A stretch of DNA of 8,361 nt from an uncultured Erysipelotrichaceae bacterium (GTDB taxonomy: Bacteria; Bacillota_I; Bacilli_A; RF39; UBA660). The stretch lies in the NCBI GenBank assembly GCA_902797005.1, contig CADBRE010000064.1:1-8361 (forward strand), read 5' to 3'. The notes below the pieces were generated by a model, which saw only the letters and a program-made list of their open reading frames with translations, was not told where the DNA came from and ran no database searches. Each line of letters begins with the position of its first letter. Within the stretch, counting starts at the first letter, position 1. Of this stretch, positions 1-7,613 are shown piece after piece. Both the position numbers and the translations under genes were made by a program.

Positions 1-78
1 AAAAGATTTACACCAATGTCCGTTAAAATTAAAAGAGGATATGAAAATACCATATATAGGTTGACAAAAAGAAAATAA
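1..78 (+). other. 3' end of an unrecognised upstream gene, reading frame ambiguous
   Basis: Two + strand frames are open from the window edge. One ends at a TAA at 76-78 and would give a very basic tail ending in LTKRK. The other ends at a TGA at 62-64 and would end in KIPYIG. Codon composition does not separate them and I recognise neither tail. It does not look like the C-terminus of ribosomal protein L17, which often precedes ecfA genes in Firmicutes. A terminator-like hairpin begins 12 bases after the later stop, which fits a + strand gene ending here. Confidence 0.35.
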
Positions 79-89
79 TAATATAACAA

Positions 90-117
90 CTCTTACTTTG
101 TAGTAAGAGCTCTTTTA
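90..117 (+). terminator. Rho-independent terminator upstream of the ecf operon
   Basis: A perfect 8-bp stem, CTCTTACT (90-97) with AGTAAGAG (102-109), closes on the tetraloop TTGT and is followed by CTCTTTTATT. The T-rich side lies downstream on the + strand, so it would end the transcript entering from the left. The U-tract is interrupted, so termination may be incomplete. Confidence 0.7.
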
Positions 118-126
118 TTGTATAAT
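98..126 (+). promoter_or_regulatory. Probable sigma-A promoter for the ecf operon
   Basis: A perfect -10 hexamer TATAAT lies at 121-126. A weak -35, TTGTAG (98-103, 3 of 6 matches to TTGACA), sits 17 bases upstream and falls in the loop and right arm of the preceding terminator hairpin. Transcription would start near 132-134, giving a very short leader with the AGGGAGG ribosome binding site (133-139) at or next to its 5' end. The -10 is convincing; the -35 is not. Confidence 0.5.
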
Positions 127-143
127 AGTTTTAGGGAGGCATT

Positions 144-908
144 ATGAACGATTATTTTATATATAAACAAAACAATAATTTCACCTTTAGTGCAAAAGAA
201 AAAGACTTTATTACCTTTATGGGTGAAGCAAACGACAGTATTATTAACAATATATTATTTATAAATCCAAATGAATATATAACTTTAAACTATCTTAAAA
301 TAAACAAAAAGAATAAAGAAAAGTTAATAACTAATTTAGGATATGCCAGTATATATCTACTAAACACATTCGTTGGTGAAACAGTAAAAGATGAAATAGC
401 TTTTGTCCTTGAAAGTAAAGCTATGAAAAAGAAAGAAATGCAAACTAAGATAAATGAAATAAGTAAATTATTTGGTCTAGACAAGGTTCTTGAAATTCAT
501 CCATCACTACTTGATGAAAGCACAAAAGCAAAACTATCTTTAGCAAGAGTATTAGTTTCTAATCCTAAAGTGTTAATAATTGATAACATTTTAACTATTC
601 TAGATAAAGATGACTTTGGTATTGTAGCAGAATATTTAAAAGAATATGTAAGTGAAGGAAATATAATACTAAACTTTACTAATGAAATAGAAGAAAGTCT
701 TTTAGGAAATAAATTAATTATTAACAATAAAGAAAAGATTTTAGTCTCAGGCGATACAATTAGTGTACTTAATGAAGAAAAGATAATGAAAAGGCTAGGG
801 TATAATCTTCCTTTCATCGTGCAGCTTAGTAAATATTTTAAAGATTATAATCTAATTGATAACTACATACTTGATTATAGAAAGCTGGTGGATACTTTAT
901 GGAAATAG
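144..908 (+). CDS. Degenerate ECF transporter ATPase, EcfA1-like, probably catalytically inactive
   Basis: This 254-residue protein matches the EcfA1/CbiO ABC ATPase fold in outline. It keeps the EcfA1-like stretch around FVGETVKDEIAF (about 76-87), a Walker B core VLIID with Asp147, and a D-loop TILD with Asp154. The catalytic parts are lost. The P-loop is replaced by GEANDSII (27-34), without the invariant Lys and Ser/Thr. The Q-loop Gln is Ile70. The LSGGQ signature is LDEST (123-127). The Walker B Glu is Asn148, and the switch His is Asn180. The N-terminus is also short, placing the P-loop position at residue 27 instead of about 40. Start: ATG at 144 with AGGGAGG at 133-139. The last 10 bases overlap the next gene. 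In known ECF transporters two such ATPases drive vitamin or metal uptake through EcfT and a substrate-binding S component. Here ATP hydrolysis looks unlikely. The frame is intact, so I call it a gene and not a pseudogene. Confidence 0.8.
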   Translation: MNDYFIYKQNNNFTFSAKEKDFITFMGEANDSIINNILFINPNEYITLNYLKINKKNKEKLITNLGYASIYLLNTFVGETVKDEIAFVLESKAMKKKEMQTKINEISKLFGLDKVLEIHPSLLDESTKAKLSLARVLVSNPKVLIIDNILTILDKDDFGIVAEYLKEYVSEGNIILNFTNEIEESLLGNKLIINNKEKILVSGDTISVLNEEKIMKRLGYNLPFIVQLSKYFKDYNLIDNYILDYRKLVDTLWK

Positions 909-1735
909 TTTTTGAAAATGTAACATATAAAGAAAATACAAGAACTCCACTTGAAAGAACATATTTAAAAGATGTAAGCTTTTCATTAAATGAAAATAAG
1001 GTATATGCATTTCTGGGTGATTCTAAAAGTGGTAAAGAAAAACTAGCTAGTCTTATAAATGCAACTAGCTTGCCTAGTAAAGGATACATTCAAATAGGTG
1101 ATTACTTTAATGATGGAAGGCACATTAAAAAAGTTAATAATCTAAGAATGAATATTGGATATGTAAAAATGAATCCTTTAGATTTTGAAATTAATAAACT
1201 AGTAAAAGATGAACTTGCTTTTGGTCTTAAATACTTTAAATATAAATTAAAGAAAGAAGAGATTAGATCTAAAGAAGCATTAAAACTAGTGGGTCTTCCA
1301 GAGGAAATACTAAACAGAAGAGTATATAATTTAACCATAAGAGAAAGAAAGCTTTTATCTATTGCAAGTTCGCTAATATTTAATCCAAATATAATTATCT
1401 TAGAAGAAGTAACTGCATTTTTACTTGAAAAAGATAAAGAAAACATAAAAAGGCTTATTCGTATAATGAAAGAAAAATATGGGAAAATGGTAATTCTTAT
1501 TACTAAAGACACTGACTTTGCTTATGAAGTGAGTGACGAAATATATTTGGTAAGTGATGGAAAAGTAGAAAAATGCGAAAAAGAAGTTTTACTTGATGCA
1601 AGCATATTAAATAGATACAACTTAAACACTCCTAGAATAGTAGATTTTATAACTGAAGCAAATAAGAAAAATGCTAATCTTACATATACACCAAACATAC
1701 TTGATTTAATAAAGGAGGTTTATAGAAATGTATAG
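899..1735 (+). CDS. Degenerate ECF transporter ATPase, EcfA2-like, probably catalytically impaired
   Basis: This 278-residue ABC ATPase-like protein is typical in length for EcfA2 and better preserved than its partner. It keeps an N-terminal strand region with a KDVSF element (24-28), KDELAFGL (103-110) and SDEIYLVSDGKV (212-223). The P-loop is GDSKSGKEKL (40-49): Lys46 is present but the Mg-binding Ser/Thr is Glu47. Q-loop Gln is Met91, the LSGGQ signature is LTIRE (145-149), Walker B Asp is Glu169 (Glu170 kept, following Pro now Val171), the D-loop Asp is Leu176 and the switch His is Lys203. With these changes neither composite ATP site of an EcfA1-EcfA2 heterodimer looks competent. ATG at 899 has GGTGG at 887-891 and lies inside the previous gene; the stop overlaps ecfT by 8 bases, so translation is likely coupled. 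Assignment to A2 rests on order and similarity. Confidence 0.82.
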   Translation: MEIVFENVTYKENTRTPLERTYLKDVSFSLNENKVYAFLGDSKSGKEKLASLINATSLPSKGYIQIGDYFNDGRHIKKVNNLRMNIGYVKMNPLDFEINKLVKDELAFGLKYFKYKLKKEEIRSKEALKLVGLPEEILNRRVYNLTIRERKLLSIASSLIFNPNIIILEEVTAFLLEKDKENIKRLIRIMKEKYGKMVILITKDTDFAYEVSDEIYLVSDGKVEKCEKEVLLDASILNRYNLNTPRIVDFITEANKKNANLTYTPNILDLIKEVYRNV

Positions 1736-2477
1736 TTATTTTACATCTTATTATCCTGTTAAAAGTAATATTCATAAACTAAACCCAGTGGTTAAACTAA
1801 TATGTCTACTAATCTTAACTCTTTTAACTTTTATTACTTCAAGCATTAAATTAGAAGTACTTATGCTATTTGTAACAACTTATCTATGCTTTTCATCTAA
1901 TGTACCACTAAAGTATTACTTTAACACTTTATATGGTCTAAGATATATATTCATTTTACTAATCGTACTATTGGCAGCAAGAGGTTTATATCTAGAAAAT
2001 GCCTTAATAATACTAATAAAAATAGTAAGCATGATGCTTTACTTAGATATGATATTTTATACAACTAGTTCTTCTGAAATAAAGTATGGAATAGAAAAAG
2101 TATTAACACCATTTAATATATTTAACTTTAATATAAGTCCATTTATAAACAAACTTGTTAATGTTATAGTCTTCTTTCCACTTTTATTTAGCACTGAAAG
2201 AGAAGTACTTGTTAATTCTTCAAGTAGGGGACTGGATTATACATATGCTGATATAATTTCAAGATTCTTTGTAATAGTAACATCTTTTAAAAATACTCTT
2301 AGGCTAACAATAGAAAAGATGAAAAAACAAAAACTATCAAGCTATTTAAGAGGTTATAGCACTAGTAAATACAGAACTAATTTAAGAACAAACAAAGTAG
2401 GATTTTTAGATATAGTCCTTTTAGTAGTGCATATATCATTCATCGCTTATTTCATATTTGAAAGGAGTATTTTATGA
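1728..2477 (+). CDS. ecfT: ECF transporter transmembrane component EcfT
   Basis: EcfT is the membrane scaffold that couples the two cytoplasmic ATPases to interchangeable substrate-binding S components. The N-terminus has the family pattern SNIHKLNPVVKL (13-24; usually S-P-x-H-x-L-D-P-x-x-K-L). Hydrophobic segments lie at about 24-40, 43-56, 70-88, 93-112 and 226-244. The long cytoplasmic part carries both coupling motifs that dock on the ATPases, as SRG (166-168) and LRGY (207-210), with their Arg intact. Length (249 aa) is normal. A strong AAAGGAGGT at 1711-1719 sits 8 bases before the ATG, and the start overlaps the upstream ATPase gene. The stop overlaps truA through ATGA. Unlike the two ATPases this protein shows no obvious loss of function. 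Confidence 0.88.
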   Translation: MYSYFTSYYPVKSNIHKLNPVVKLICLLILTLLTFITSSIKLEVLMLFVTTYLCFSSNVPLKYYFNTLYGLRYIFILLIVLLAARGLYLENALIILIKIVSMMLYLDMIFYTTSSSEIKYGIEKVLTPFNIFNFNISPFINKLVNVIVFFPLLFSTEREVLVNSSSRGLDYTYADIISRFFVIVTSFKNTLRLTIEKMKKQKLSSYLRGYSTSKYRTNLRTNKVGFLDIVLLVVHISFIAYFIFERSIL

Positions 2478-3208
2478 GATATTTAGTAAATATAAAGTAT
2501 GACGGCCATGCCTTCTATGGATTTCAAATTCAAAATAAAGAGAGAACTATAGAAGGAGATTTAACTAATGCTTTATCTAAGATTCTTAATGAAGATGCAA
2601 AAATAGTTGGCTGCTCTAGAACTGACAGAGGAGTGCACGCGAATGATTTCTGTTTTCATTTTGAAACTTATAAAGAATTAGATGTTAACAGACTAAGGAA
2701 ATCACTTAATGACTTAACAGAAGATGATATTTACATAAGAAGTGTAAAAGTAGTAAGTGAAGAATTTCACGCTAGATACTCAGTAAAGTGTAAAGAATAT
2801 AAATACATAATAAACACTGGAGAATATGAACCCACAATGAGAAATTATTCTCTTCAATATTGCAAACCCATTGATTTAGAGCTAATTACAAAAGCATCTA
2901 AAATACTAGAAGGCGAGCATGACTTTAAGAGTTTTACATCAGATAACGAAAAAGAAAATACAGTTAGAACTATAAACTATATACGTATAGAAAAGGTAAA
3001 CAGCGATGTCTATATCTATGTAAACGCAAGTGGCTTTCTAAAATATATGGTAAGGAATATAGTGGGGTTATTGCTTGAAATTAATGAAGGCAAAAAGCAA
3101 ATGGAGGACATAAAAAAAATCCTTGAAAGTAAAGATAGAACAAAACTAGGAATGTGTGCTTCACCTGAAGGTTTATATTTAAATAAAGTTGAATATGTGG
3201 TAGAATAG
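2474..3208 (+). CDS. truA: tRNA pseudouridine(38-40) synthase TruA
   Basis: TruA converts uridines 38, 39 and 40 of the tRNA anticodon arm to pseudouridine. The N-terminus MRYLVNIKYDG and the following FYGFQ are typical. The catalytic Asp is Asp51 in SRTDRGVHA (48-56); most relatives have an Ala, Lys or similar residue where Arg52 stands. Later conserved blocks include FHARYSVKCKEYKY (residues ~97-110), the GEHDFKSFT stretch and FLKYMVRNIVG near the C-terminus. Length, 244 aa, is full. ATG at 2474 is preceded by AAAGGAG (2461-2467) and overlaps the ecfT stop by 4 bases. The ecfA-ecfA-ecfT-truA order is the standard Firmicutes arrangement, but ribosomal genes rplM and rpsI, which commonly follow, are not here. 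Confidence 0.96.
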   Translation: MRYLVNIKYDGHAFYGFQIQNKERTIEGDLTNALSKILNEDAKIVGCSRTDRGVHANDFCFHFETYKELDVNRLRKSLNDLTEDDIYIRSVKVVSEEFHARYSVKCKEYKYIINTGEYEPTMRNYSLQYCKPIDLELITKASKILEGEHDFKSFTSDNEKENTVRTINYIRIEKVNSDVYIYVNASGFLKYMVRNIVGLLLEINEGKKQMEDIKKILESKDRTKLGMCASPEGLYLNKVEYVVE

Positions 3209-3231
3209 TAAATAAGGATGGTGTAAAGAAA

Positions 3232-3807
3232 ATGATTGATTTAATAAAAAGAAAAGAAATAAAGGGGATTTTAGTTTCAGTGCTTTTAATAGCGTTAAGT
3301 ATATTTTTAATACTTAAACCAGAGGAGATAATATCTTCATTATTAAGAGTTATGGGTATATTAGTATTAGTTTTTGGACTTATAGACTCAGCAAGTTATT
3401 TTGCTAAAAAAGATGATACTAAATTATTTGATTATGGTCTACTAAAGGGACTTATGGGAGTGACACTAGGCATACTTTTAATATTCAAATATGAAGCATT
3501 AATTAGCATATTCCCAATGGTACTCGGCATATTAATAGTATTCATAAATGTATTTAAACTACAATTATCACTAAACCTAAAAGATGTGGATTCTTCGTAC
3601 TTAACAGGAGTTATCATATCTGCATTAGCAGTAATACTCGGGGTATTAATAATATTTAATCCGTTTGAATCACTAAAGGTAGTGGTAATAGTATCTGGAG
3701 CAGTAATACTTGTAAGTGAACTTGCAAACATCATATATAGCTTATTAGTACTAAAACATATTAGAAAAGCACACAAAGTAGTTAAAGATATAGTAGAAAT
3801 GAACTAA
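3232..3807 (+). CDS. DUF308 / HdeD-like six-helix membrane protein
   Basis: This 191-residue integral membrane protein has a short basic N-terminus (KRKEIKG) and six hydrophobic segments at about 10-28, 36-55, 68-84, 88-110, 122-142 and 146-170. The segments look like three related helix pairs, each with repeated GI/GV-L-hydrophobic patterns and a short 'NP/KPEE/FNPFES'-type linker, which is the DUF308/HdeD architecture. HdeD of E. coli is linked to acid resistance, but the function of Firmicutes homologues is not established and I assign none. It starts 23 bases after truA with a moderate ribosome binding site (AAGGATGGTG, 3214-3223) and is followed by a terminator, so it is probably the last gene of the ecf-truA operon. 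Confidence 0.75.
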   Translation: MIDLIKRKEIKGILVSVLLIALSIFLILKPEEIISSLLRVMGILVLVFGLIDSASYFAKKDDTKLFDYGLLKGLMGVTLGILLIFKYEALISIFPMVLGILIVFINVFKLQLSLNLKDVDSSYLTGVIISALAVILGVLIIFNPFESLKVVVIVSGAVILVSELANIIYSLLVLKHIRKAHKVVKDIVEMN

Positions 3808-3822
3808 AAACAATCATTAATT

Positions 3823-3846
3823 AAGTCAGCTAGTTGCTGGCTTTTT
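3823..3846 (+). terminator. Rho-independent terminator after the DUF308 gene
   Basis: An 8-bp stem, AAGTCAGC (3823-3830) with GCTGGCTT (3836-3843, one T-G wobble pair), closes on the loop TAGTT. The T-run spans 3842-3846. It lies 16 bases after the DUF308 stop and ends the ecf-truA operon. Confidence 0.85.
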
Positions 3847-3850
3847 AAAA

Positions 3851-3866
3851 TGCTATATGTTAAAAT
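3851..3866 (+). promoter_or_regulatory. Possible promoter -10 region for the transglutaminase-uvrB unit
   Basis: Because a terminator precedes it, the next gene should have its own promoter in the 37 bases before its ATG. Two candidate -10 elements are visible: an extended form TGC-TATATG (3851-3859) and TAAAAT (3861-3866, 5 of 6 matches). No good -35 sits 16-18 bases upstream of either, so the exact site is uncertain. Confidence 0.3.
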
Positions 3867-3883
3867 ATTCATGAGGGAAAAAT

Positions 3884-5563
3884 ATGAACTATGTTGAAGA
3901 AATATTTGGTAATCAAGAAGAAGAATTATTAAACAAAAATAAAGATAGAATTATATCTTTTTTATCATCTTTAAATGAAGAATTAATACTAGAAGATTAT
4001 GAACTAAACTATGAAGATGCAAAAGAAAGAGAAGAAGATCCAACATATTTACAAAAAGCAGATATAAAAATCGAGGGAAACAAAATCAAGTTTTTACATC
4101 TTAATAAAAAAACTTTAGACTTTATAAAAAAATATTGTCCTAAAACAATAAAAAAAATAACAATTTCACAAGGAGCGTTAAATAAAGATTTATCATTTAT
4201 ATTTGATTTAAACTCCTTAGAAGAGATTAGAATAACAAAAGGTTTTTCTCTTTTCCCAGAAGATATAAAAAGTATAAAAGAAAAAACTAATATTAAATTA
4301 ATAACTGTTGATGTATTACCTTATATAATAAGTACAGAATATCTAAAACCTGGATTTTATATTAGTGAAAGTAAAAATGCAATATATTATCAAGGTCTTT
4401 TAATAAAGGACAAACGAAATATAATGCATAATTCATTTACGATTGAAACAATAGATGATTTAAACTTAGAAATGATAGCTAGTTTCTTAAACACGCTAGA
4501 TTATAATAAAGAAGAGCTAACTGTCAAAACACCAAAAATCAGCTACACTATTGCTCCAAATAATAGTGGTTACTCTATAAGAGTGTATTCTATAGATCCT
4601 AAAGATGCAGTTAAAATATATGAAAATTATAAATCAAAATATGACATATCTGATCTAGCTTATTATATTACAGGTGTAGATTACTTAAATATAAACATAG
4701 ATTCTTTGAAAGGACTAAAAGATGTTCGCGTCAGCATAAATTACGGAGAGCCAGTAAATACTTCAATTAGTGGCTTCGAAAGCTTACAATCAACTATTGG
4801 ATATTATAAAAGCTTAATTGGAGATTTTGATTTATCACCTGTTGAAAAGCTAATGTATGCGTATGACATAATGAAGACTTTTAAATATAATGAGGGTGAA
4901 AAAATATACGATTCCAGATTTGCTGCTAATATAATACAAAGTGGGCATATAGTTTGTGGTGGTTATGCACAAATGATGATCGAAATTATGAGGAATACTC
5001 CTGGTATAAAAATAGAGTATCAAACAGTAAGTAACTATGATAAAGATGGTAAATACAAGGGTGGTCATGCAAGAAATATAGTTAGAGTAGATGATGAAAA
5101 ATATAACATTCATGGCATATACATTTTAGATTCAACTTGGGACAGTGATAAAAGCTTAAACCAAATAGGAGAAGATAAATACACATCGTTGGACTTATAT
5201 AATTTTTTCTTAATACCTTATAGAGAATATGAAAACGTATTTCCTAATGACACCCTTCCAAGCATAATGCAAGAGTATTATAATAGCAAAAGAGGATTAC
5301 CTAATAGTTTTATGAAGGAAGTAAAACTGCTATTTGATAAAGATATTAGTGAGAACGAAATTACTAACTATATGAACGCTAATAGATTGCCACTAGAAGA
5401 ACTACTTAAAATAATATATAATATTCGTTTAGCAGAAGGGTATACTAAACAAGAAGCACAAAAAGAATTAGAAAGAATAGAAAGAATTAATTCTAGTACT
5501 GAAAAAAAGTATAATAAGGAAAATGAAGTTATAGTAGATTACTTTGGAAAAAAATCAGTTTAA
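3884..5563 (+). CDS. Transglutaminase-like (papain-fold) cytosolic protein with unassigned N-terminal region
   Basis: This 559-residue protein contains a transglutaminase-core domain at about 315-450. The Cys-His-Asp triad is Cys358 in VCGGYA, His395 in GGHARN and Asp416 in LDSTWD, all in correct order and spacing. Bacterial members act as proteases, peptide cyclases or amidases more often than as crosslinkers, so the reaction cannot be named. No signal peptide or membrane segment is present, so it should act in the cytoplasm. The N-terminal 310 residues contain two stretches resembling leucine-rich-repeat strands (about 88-118 and 265-300), which I cannot assign to a family. The C-terminus (about 500-545) is helical and highly charged. 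ATG at 3884 has GAGGG at 3873-3877; the ATG at 3871 is in another frame. It ends 18 bases before uvrB and is probably co-transcribed with it. Confidence 0.78.
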   Translation: MNYVEEIFGNQEEELLNKNKDRIISFLSSLNEELILEDYELNYEDAKEREEDPTYLQKADIKIEGNKIKFLHLNKKTLDFIKKYCPKTIKKITISQGALNKDLSFIFDLNSLEEIRITKGFSLFPEDIKSIKEKTNIKLITVDVLPYIISTEYLKPGFYISESKNAIYYQGLLIKDKRNIMHNSFTIETIDDLNLEMIASFLNTLDYNKEELTVKTPKISYTIAPNNSGYSIRVYSIDPKDAVKIYENYKSKYDISDLAYYITGVDYLNINIDSLKGLKDVRVSINYGEPVNTSISGFESLQSTIGYYKSLIGDFDLSPVEKLMYAYDIMKTFKYNEGEKIYDSRFAANIIQSGHIVCGGYAQMMIEIMRNTPGIKIEYQTVSNYDKDGKYKGGHARNIVRVDDEKYNIHGIYILDSTWDSDKSLNQIGEDKYTSLDLYNFFLIPYREYENVFPNDTLPSIMQEYYNSKRGLPNSFMKEVKLLFDKDISENEITNYMNANRLPLEELLKIIYNIRLAEGYTKQEAQKELERIERINSSTEKKYNKENEVIVDYFGKKSV

Positions 5564-5567
5564 TAAT

Positions 5568-5575
5568 AAGGAGGT
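5568..5575 (+). promoter_or_regulatory. Strong ribosome binding site of uvrB
   Basis: AAGGAGGT lies 6 bases before the ATG at 5582, in the short gap after the transglutaminase-like gene. It fixes the uvrB start, which also gives the usual N-terminal sequence of the family. Confidence 0.8.
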
Positions 5576-5581
5576 AATAGC

Positions 5582-7558
5582 ATGGAGCTAATACGTGAAC
5601 ACAGAGAGTTTGATTTAGTGAGTAAATATGAACCTAGTGGTGATCAGCCAAATGCGATTAATGAGCTAGTTAATAGCTTAAAAGAGGGCAAAAAGTATCA
5701 AGTACTTTTGGGAGCAACTGGAACAGGCAAGACATTTACTATTGCTAATGTTATTAAAAAGATAGGAAAACCTACTTTGGTTTTAGCACATAATAAAACT
5801 TTAGCCGGGCAACTTTATGGAGAGTTAAAAGAATTATTTCCAAATAATAAGGTTGAGTACTTTGTATCTTTCTATGACTATTATCAACCTGAAGCGTATG
5901 TGCCTAGCAAAGACTTATATATAGAAAAAGATTCATCTATTAATGATGAAATTGATGAGCTAAGGCATGCAGCTACAAGTAGCTTAATAAAAAGAGATGA
6001 TGTTATAGTAGTAGCAAGTGTTTCTTGTATCTATGGTGTTGGTGAAGTAGAAGAATATGTTAACAAAATGTTAAATATACAAGTTGGTGACATAATAGAT
6101 AGAGATGTAATTTTAGAAAAGCTAGTTAGCATGCTTTATGAAAGAAGTGTAATTGATTTTAAAAGAGGAACTTTCAGGGCAAATGGTGATACTATTGAAG
6201 TTATACCAGTCAATGAAAGAAAGAATGGCATAAGAATCGAGCTATTTGGTGATGAAGTTGAAAGAATAAGCGAGTTCGATACTTTGACAGGTGTAATTGT
6301 AAATGACAAAAAGTCAGTGTCTATTTCTCCGGCTTCTCACTATGTAACAAGTGATGAAAAAATGAAAATAGCTATAGAGAGAATCGAACATGAGTTAAAT
6401 GAAAGACTAAAAGAGCTAGATTCAGAAGGTAAGATAGTTGAAAAAGAAAGATTAAAACAGAGATGCATGTATGACTTAGAAATGCTTAGAGAAACAGGAT
6501 ATTGCCATGGAATAGAGAACTATAGTAGACATATTTCATTAAGAGAAGAAGGCGAAACTCCAACAACACTTATGGATTTCTTTCCTGATGATTATCTTTT
6601 AGTAGTAGATGAATCACATGTTACTTTACCTCAGGTAAGGGCTATGTATAATGGAGACAGAATGAGAAAGCAAACCCTAGTGGATTACGGATTTAGACTT
6701 CCATCAGCTTTAGATAACAGACCTCTTAAATTTGATGAGTTTTCGGATAAAATCAACCAAGCTATATTTGTATCAGCAACACCTGGAGACTATGAATTAG
6801 GACTTGTGGATAACAAAGTAACCGAGCAGATTATAAGACCTACAGGTTTATTGGATCCTCTTATTGATGTAAGACCAACTAAAGGACAAATAGATGATTT
6901 AATTGGTGAAATTAATGATAGAATTAAGAAAAACGAAAGAGTGCTTATTACTACTTTAACTATTAGAATGGCAGAAGAATTAACTAATTATTTAAAAGAA
7001 ATAGGTATTAAAGTAACTTATTTACATAATGAAATAAAGACTTTAGAAAGAATGAATATAATTAGAAATCTTCGTTTAGGAGTCATTGATGTAGTCGTAG
7101 GAATAAATCTTTTAAGAGAAGGTATAGATATTCCTGAAGTAAGCTTAATTGCTATAATGGATGCTGATAAACAAGGATTCTTAAGAAGCACCAGAAGTTT
7201 AATCCAAACTATAGGAAGAGCTGCAAGAAACGCAGGTGGTAAGGTCATAATGTATGCTGATATTATGAGTGAGAGTATGGATGAAGCTATTAAGGAAACA
7301 GAAAGAAGAAGGCATGTTCAAGAAGCTTACAATAAAGAACATGGCATTGTTCCTAAGACTATTGTAAAAGAAATAAGAGATTTAATTTCAAATACAGAAG
7401 AAACTAAAGCTGTTAAACCTAAGAAAGAAATGACTAAGTCAGAGAAACAAGAAATGATTAAGAATATAGAAAAAGAGATGAGAAAAGCAGCGAGTGAACT
7501 AGATTTTGAAAGAGCTATGGAACTTAGAGACATCTTATTTGAAATGCAAAGCGAATAA
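5582..7558 (+). CDS. uvrB: Excinuclease ABC subunit UvrB
   Basis: UvrB is the damage-verifying helicase-like subunit of nucleotide excision repair. UvrA loads it on DNA and it then recruits the UvrC nuclease. The family's usual order is complete. Walker A is GATGTGKT (44-51). The damage-probing beta-hairpin has the Tyr-rich segment from Tyr98 through YYQPEAYVP (100-108). Motif II is DESH (343-346). Helicase motif VI is QTIGRAARN (542-550). A C-terminal UVR domain (about 622-656), with [11 protein letters not shown], binds UvrC. Length 658 aa is normal. [13 protein letters not shown] replaces the more usual DADKEGFLRSxRS, a mild variation. The gene ends 1 base before the terminator-stem region, so it closes its transcription unit. 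uvrA, a frequent downstream neighbour in Firmicutes, is not seen in the remaining 800 bases. Confidence 0.98.
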   Translation: MELIREHREFDLVSKYEPSGDQPNAINELVNSLKEGKKYQVLLGATGTGKTFTIANVIKKIGKPTLVLAHNKTLAGQLYGELKELFPNNKVEYFVSFYDYYQPEAYVPSKDLYIEKDSSINDEIDELRHAATSSLIKRDDVIVVASVSCIYGVGEVEEYVNKMLNIQVGDIIDRDVILEKLVSMLYERSVIDFKRGTFRANGDTIEVIPVNERKNGIRIELFGDEVERISEFDTLTGVIVNDKKSVSISPASHYVTSDEKMKIAIERIEHELNERLKELDSEGKIVEKERLKQRCMYDLEMLRETGYCHGIENYSRHISLREEGETPTTLMDFFPDDYLLVVDESHVTLPQVRAMYNGDRMRKQTLVDYGFRLPSALDNRPLKFDEFSDKINQAIFVSATPGDYELGLVDNKVTEQIIRPTGLLDPLIDVRPTKGQIDDLIGEINDRIKKNERVLITTLTIRMAEELTNYLKEIGIKVTYLHNEIKTLERMNIIRNLRLGVIDVVVGINLLREGIDIPEVSLIAIMDADKQGFLRSTRSLIQTIGRAARNAGGKVIMYADIMSESMDEAIKETERRRHVQEAYNKEHGIVPKTIVKEIRDLISNTEETKAVKPKKEMTKSEKQEMIKNIEKEMRKAASELDFERAMELRDILFEMQSE

Positions 7559-7594
7559 ACTTTACACAAAATGTGTAAAGTTTTTCTTTTTTTT
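7557..7594 (+). terminator. Strong Rho-independent terminator after uvrB
   Basis: A perfect 12-bp stem, AAACTTTACACA (7557-7568) with TGTGTAAAGTTT (7572-7583), has a 3-base AAA loop and overlaps the last two bases of the uvrB stop codon. The T-run is 7581-7585, then C, then eight more T (7587-7594). The A-rich 5' arm could also serve leftward transcription, but no converging gene is seen. Confidence 0.93.
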
Positions 7595-7613
7595 GAAAAA
7601 AACACTTTTCTTC

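Noticed and set aside
290..817. Long minus-strand open frames inside the first ATPase gene
   Set aside because: They lie within a well-supported + strand gene, have low-complexity Ser/Phe/Ile-rich translations typical of antisense AT-rich coding DNA, and lack ribosome binding sites.
144..908. Calling the first ATPase gene a pseudogene
   Set aside because: The reading frame, start signal, length and overlap with the next gene are all intact; only catalytic motifs are missing.
3111..3118. Run of eight A in truA as a possible slippage site
   Set aside because: Similar A-runs are frequent in this AT-rich DNA, the frame continues through conserved TruA sequence, and no alternative product would be sensible.
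4850..5113. Minus-strand frame over the transglutaminase catalytic region
   Set aside because: It is antisense to the conserved Cys and His motifs and resembles no protein family; coding pressure explains it.
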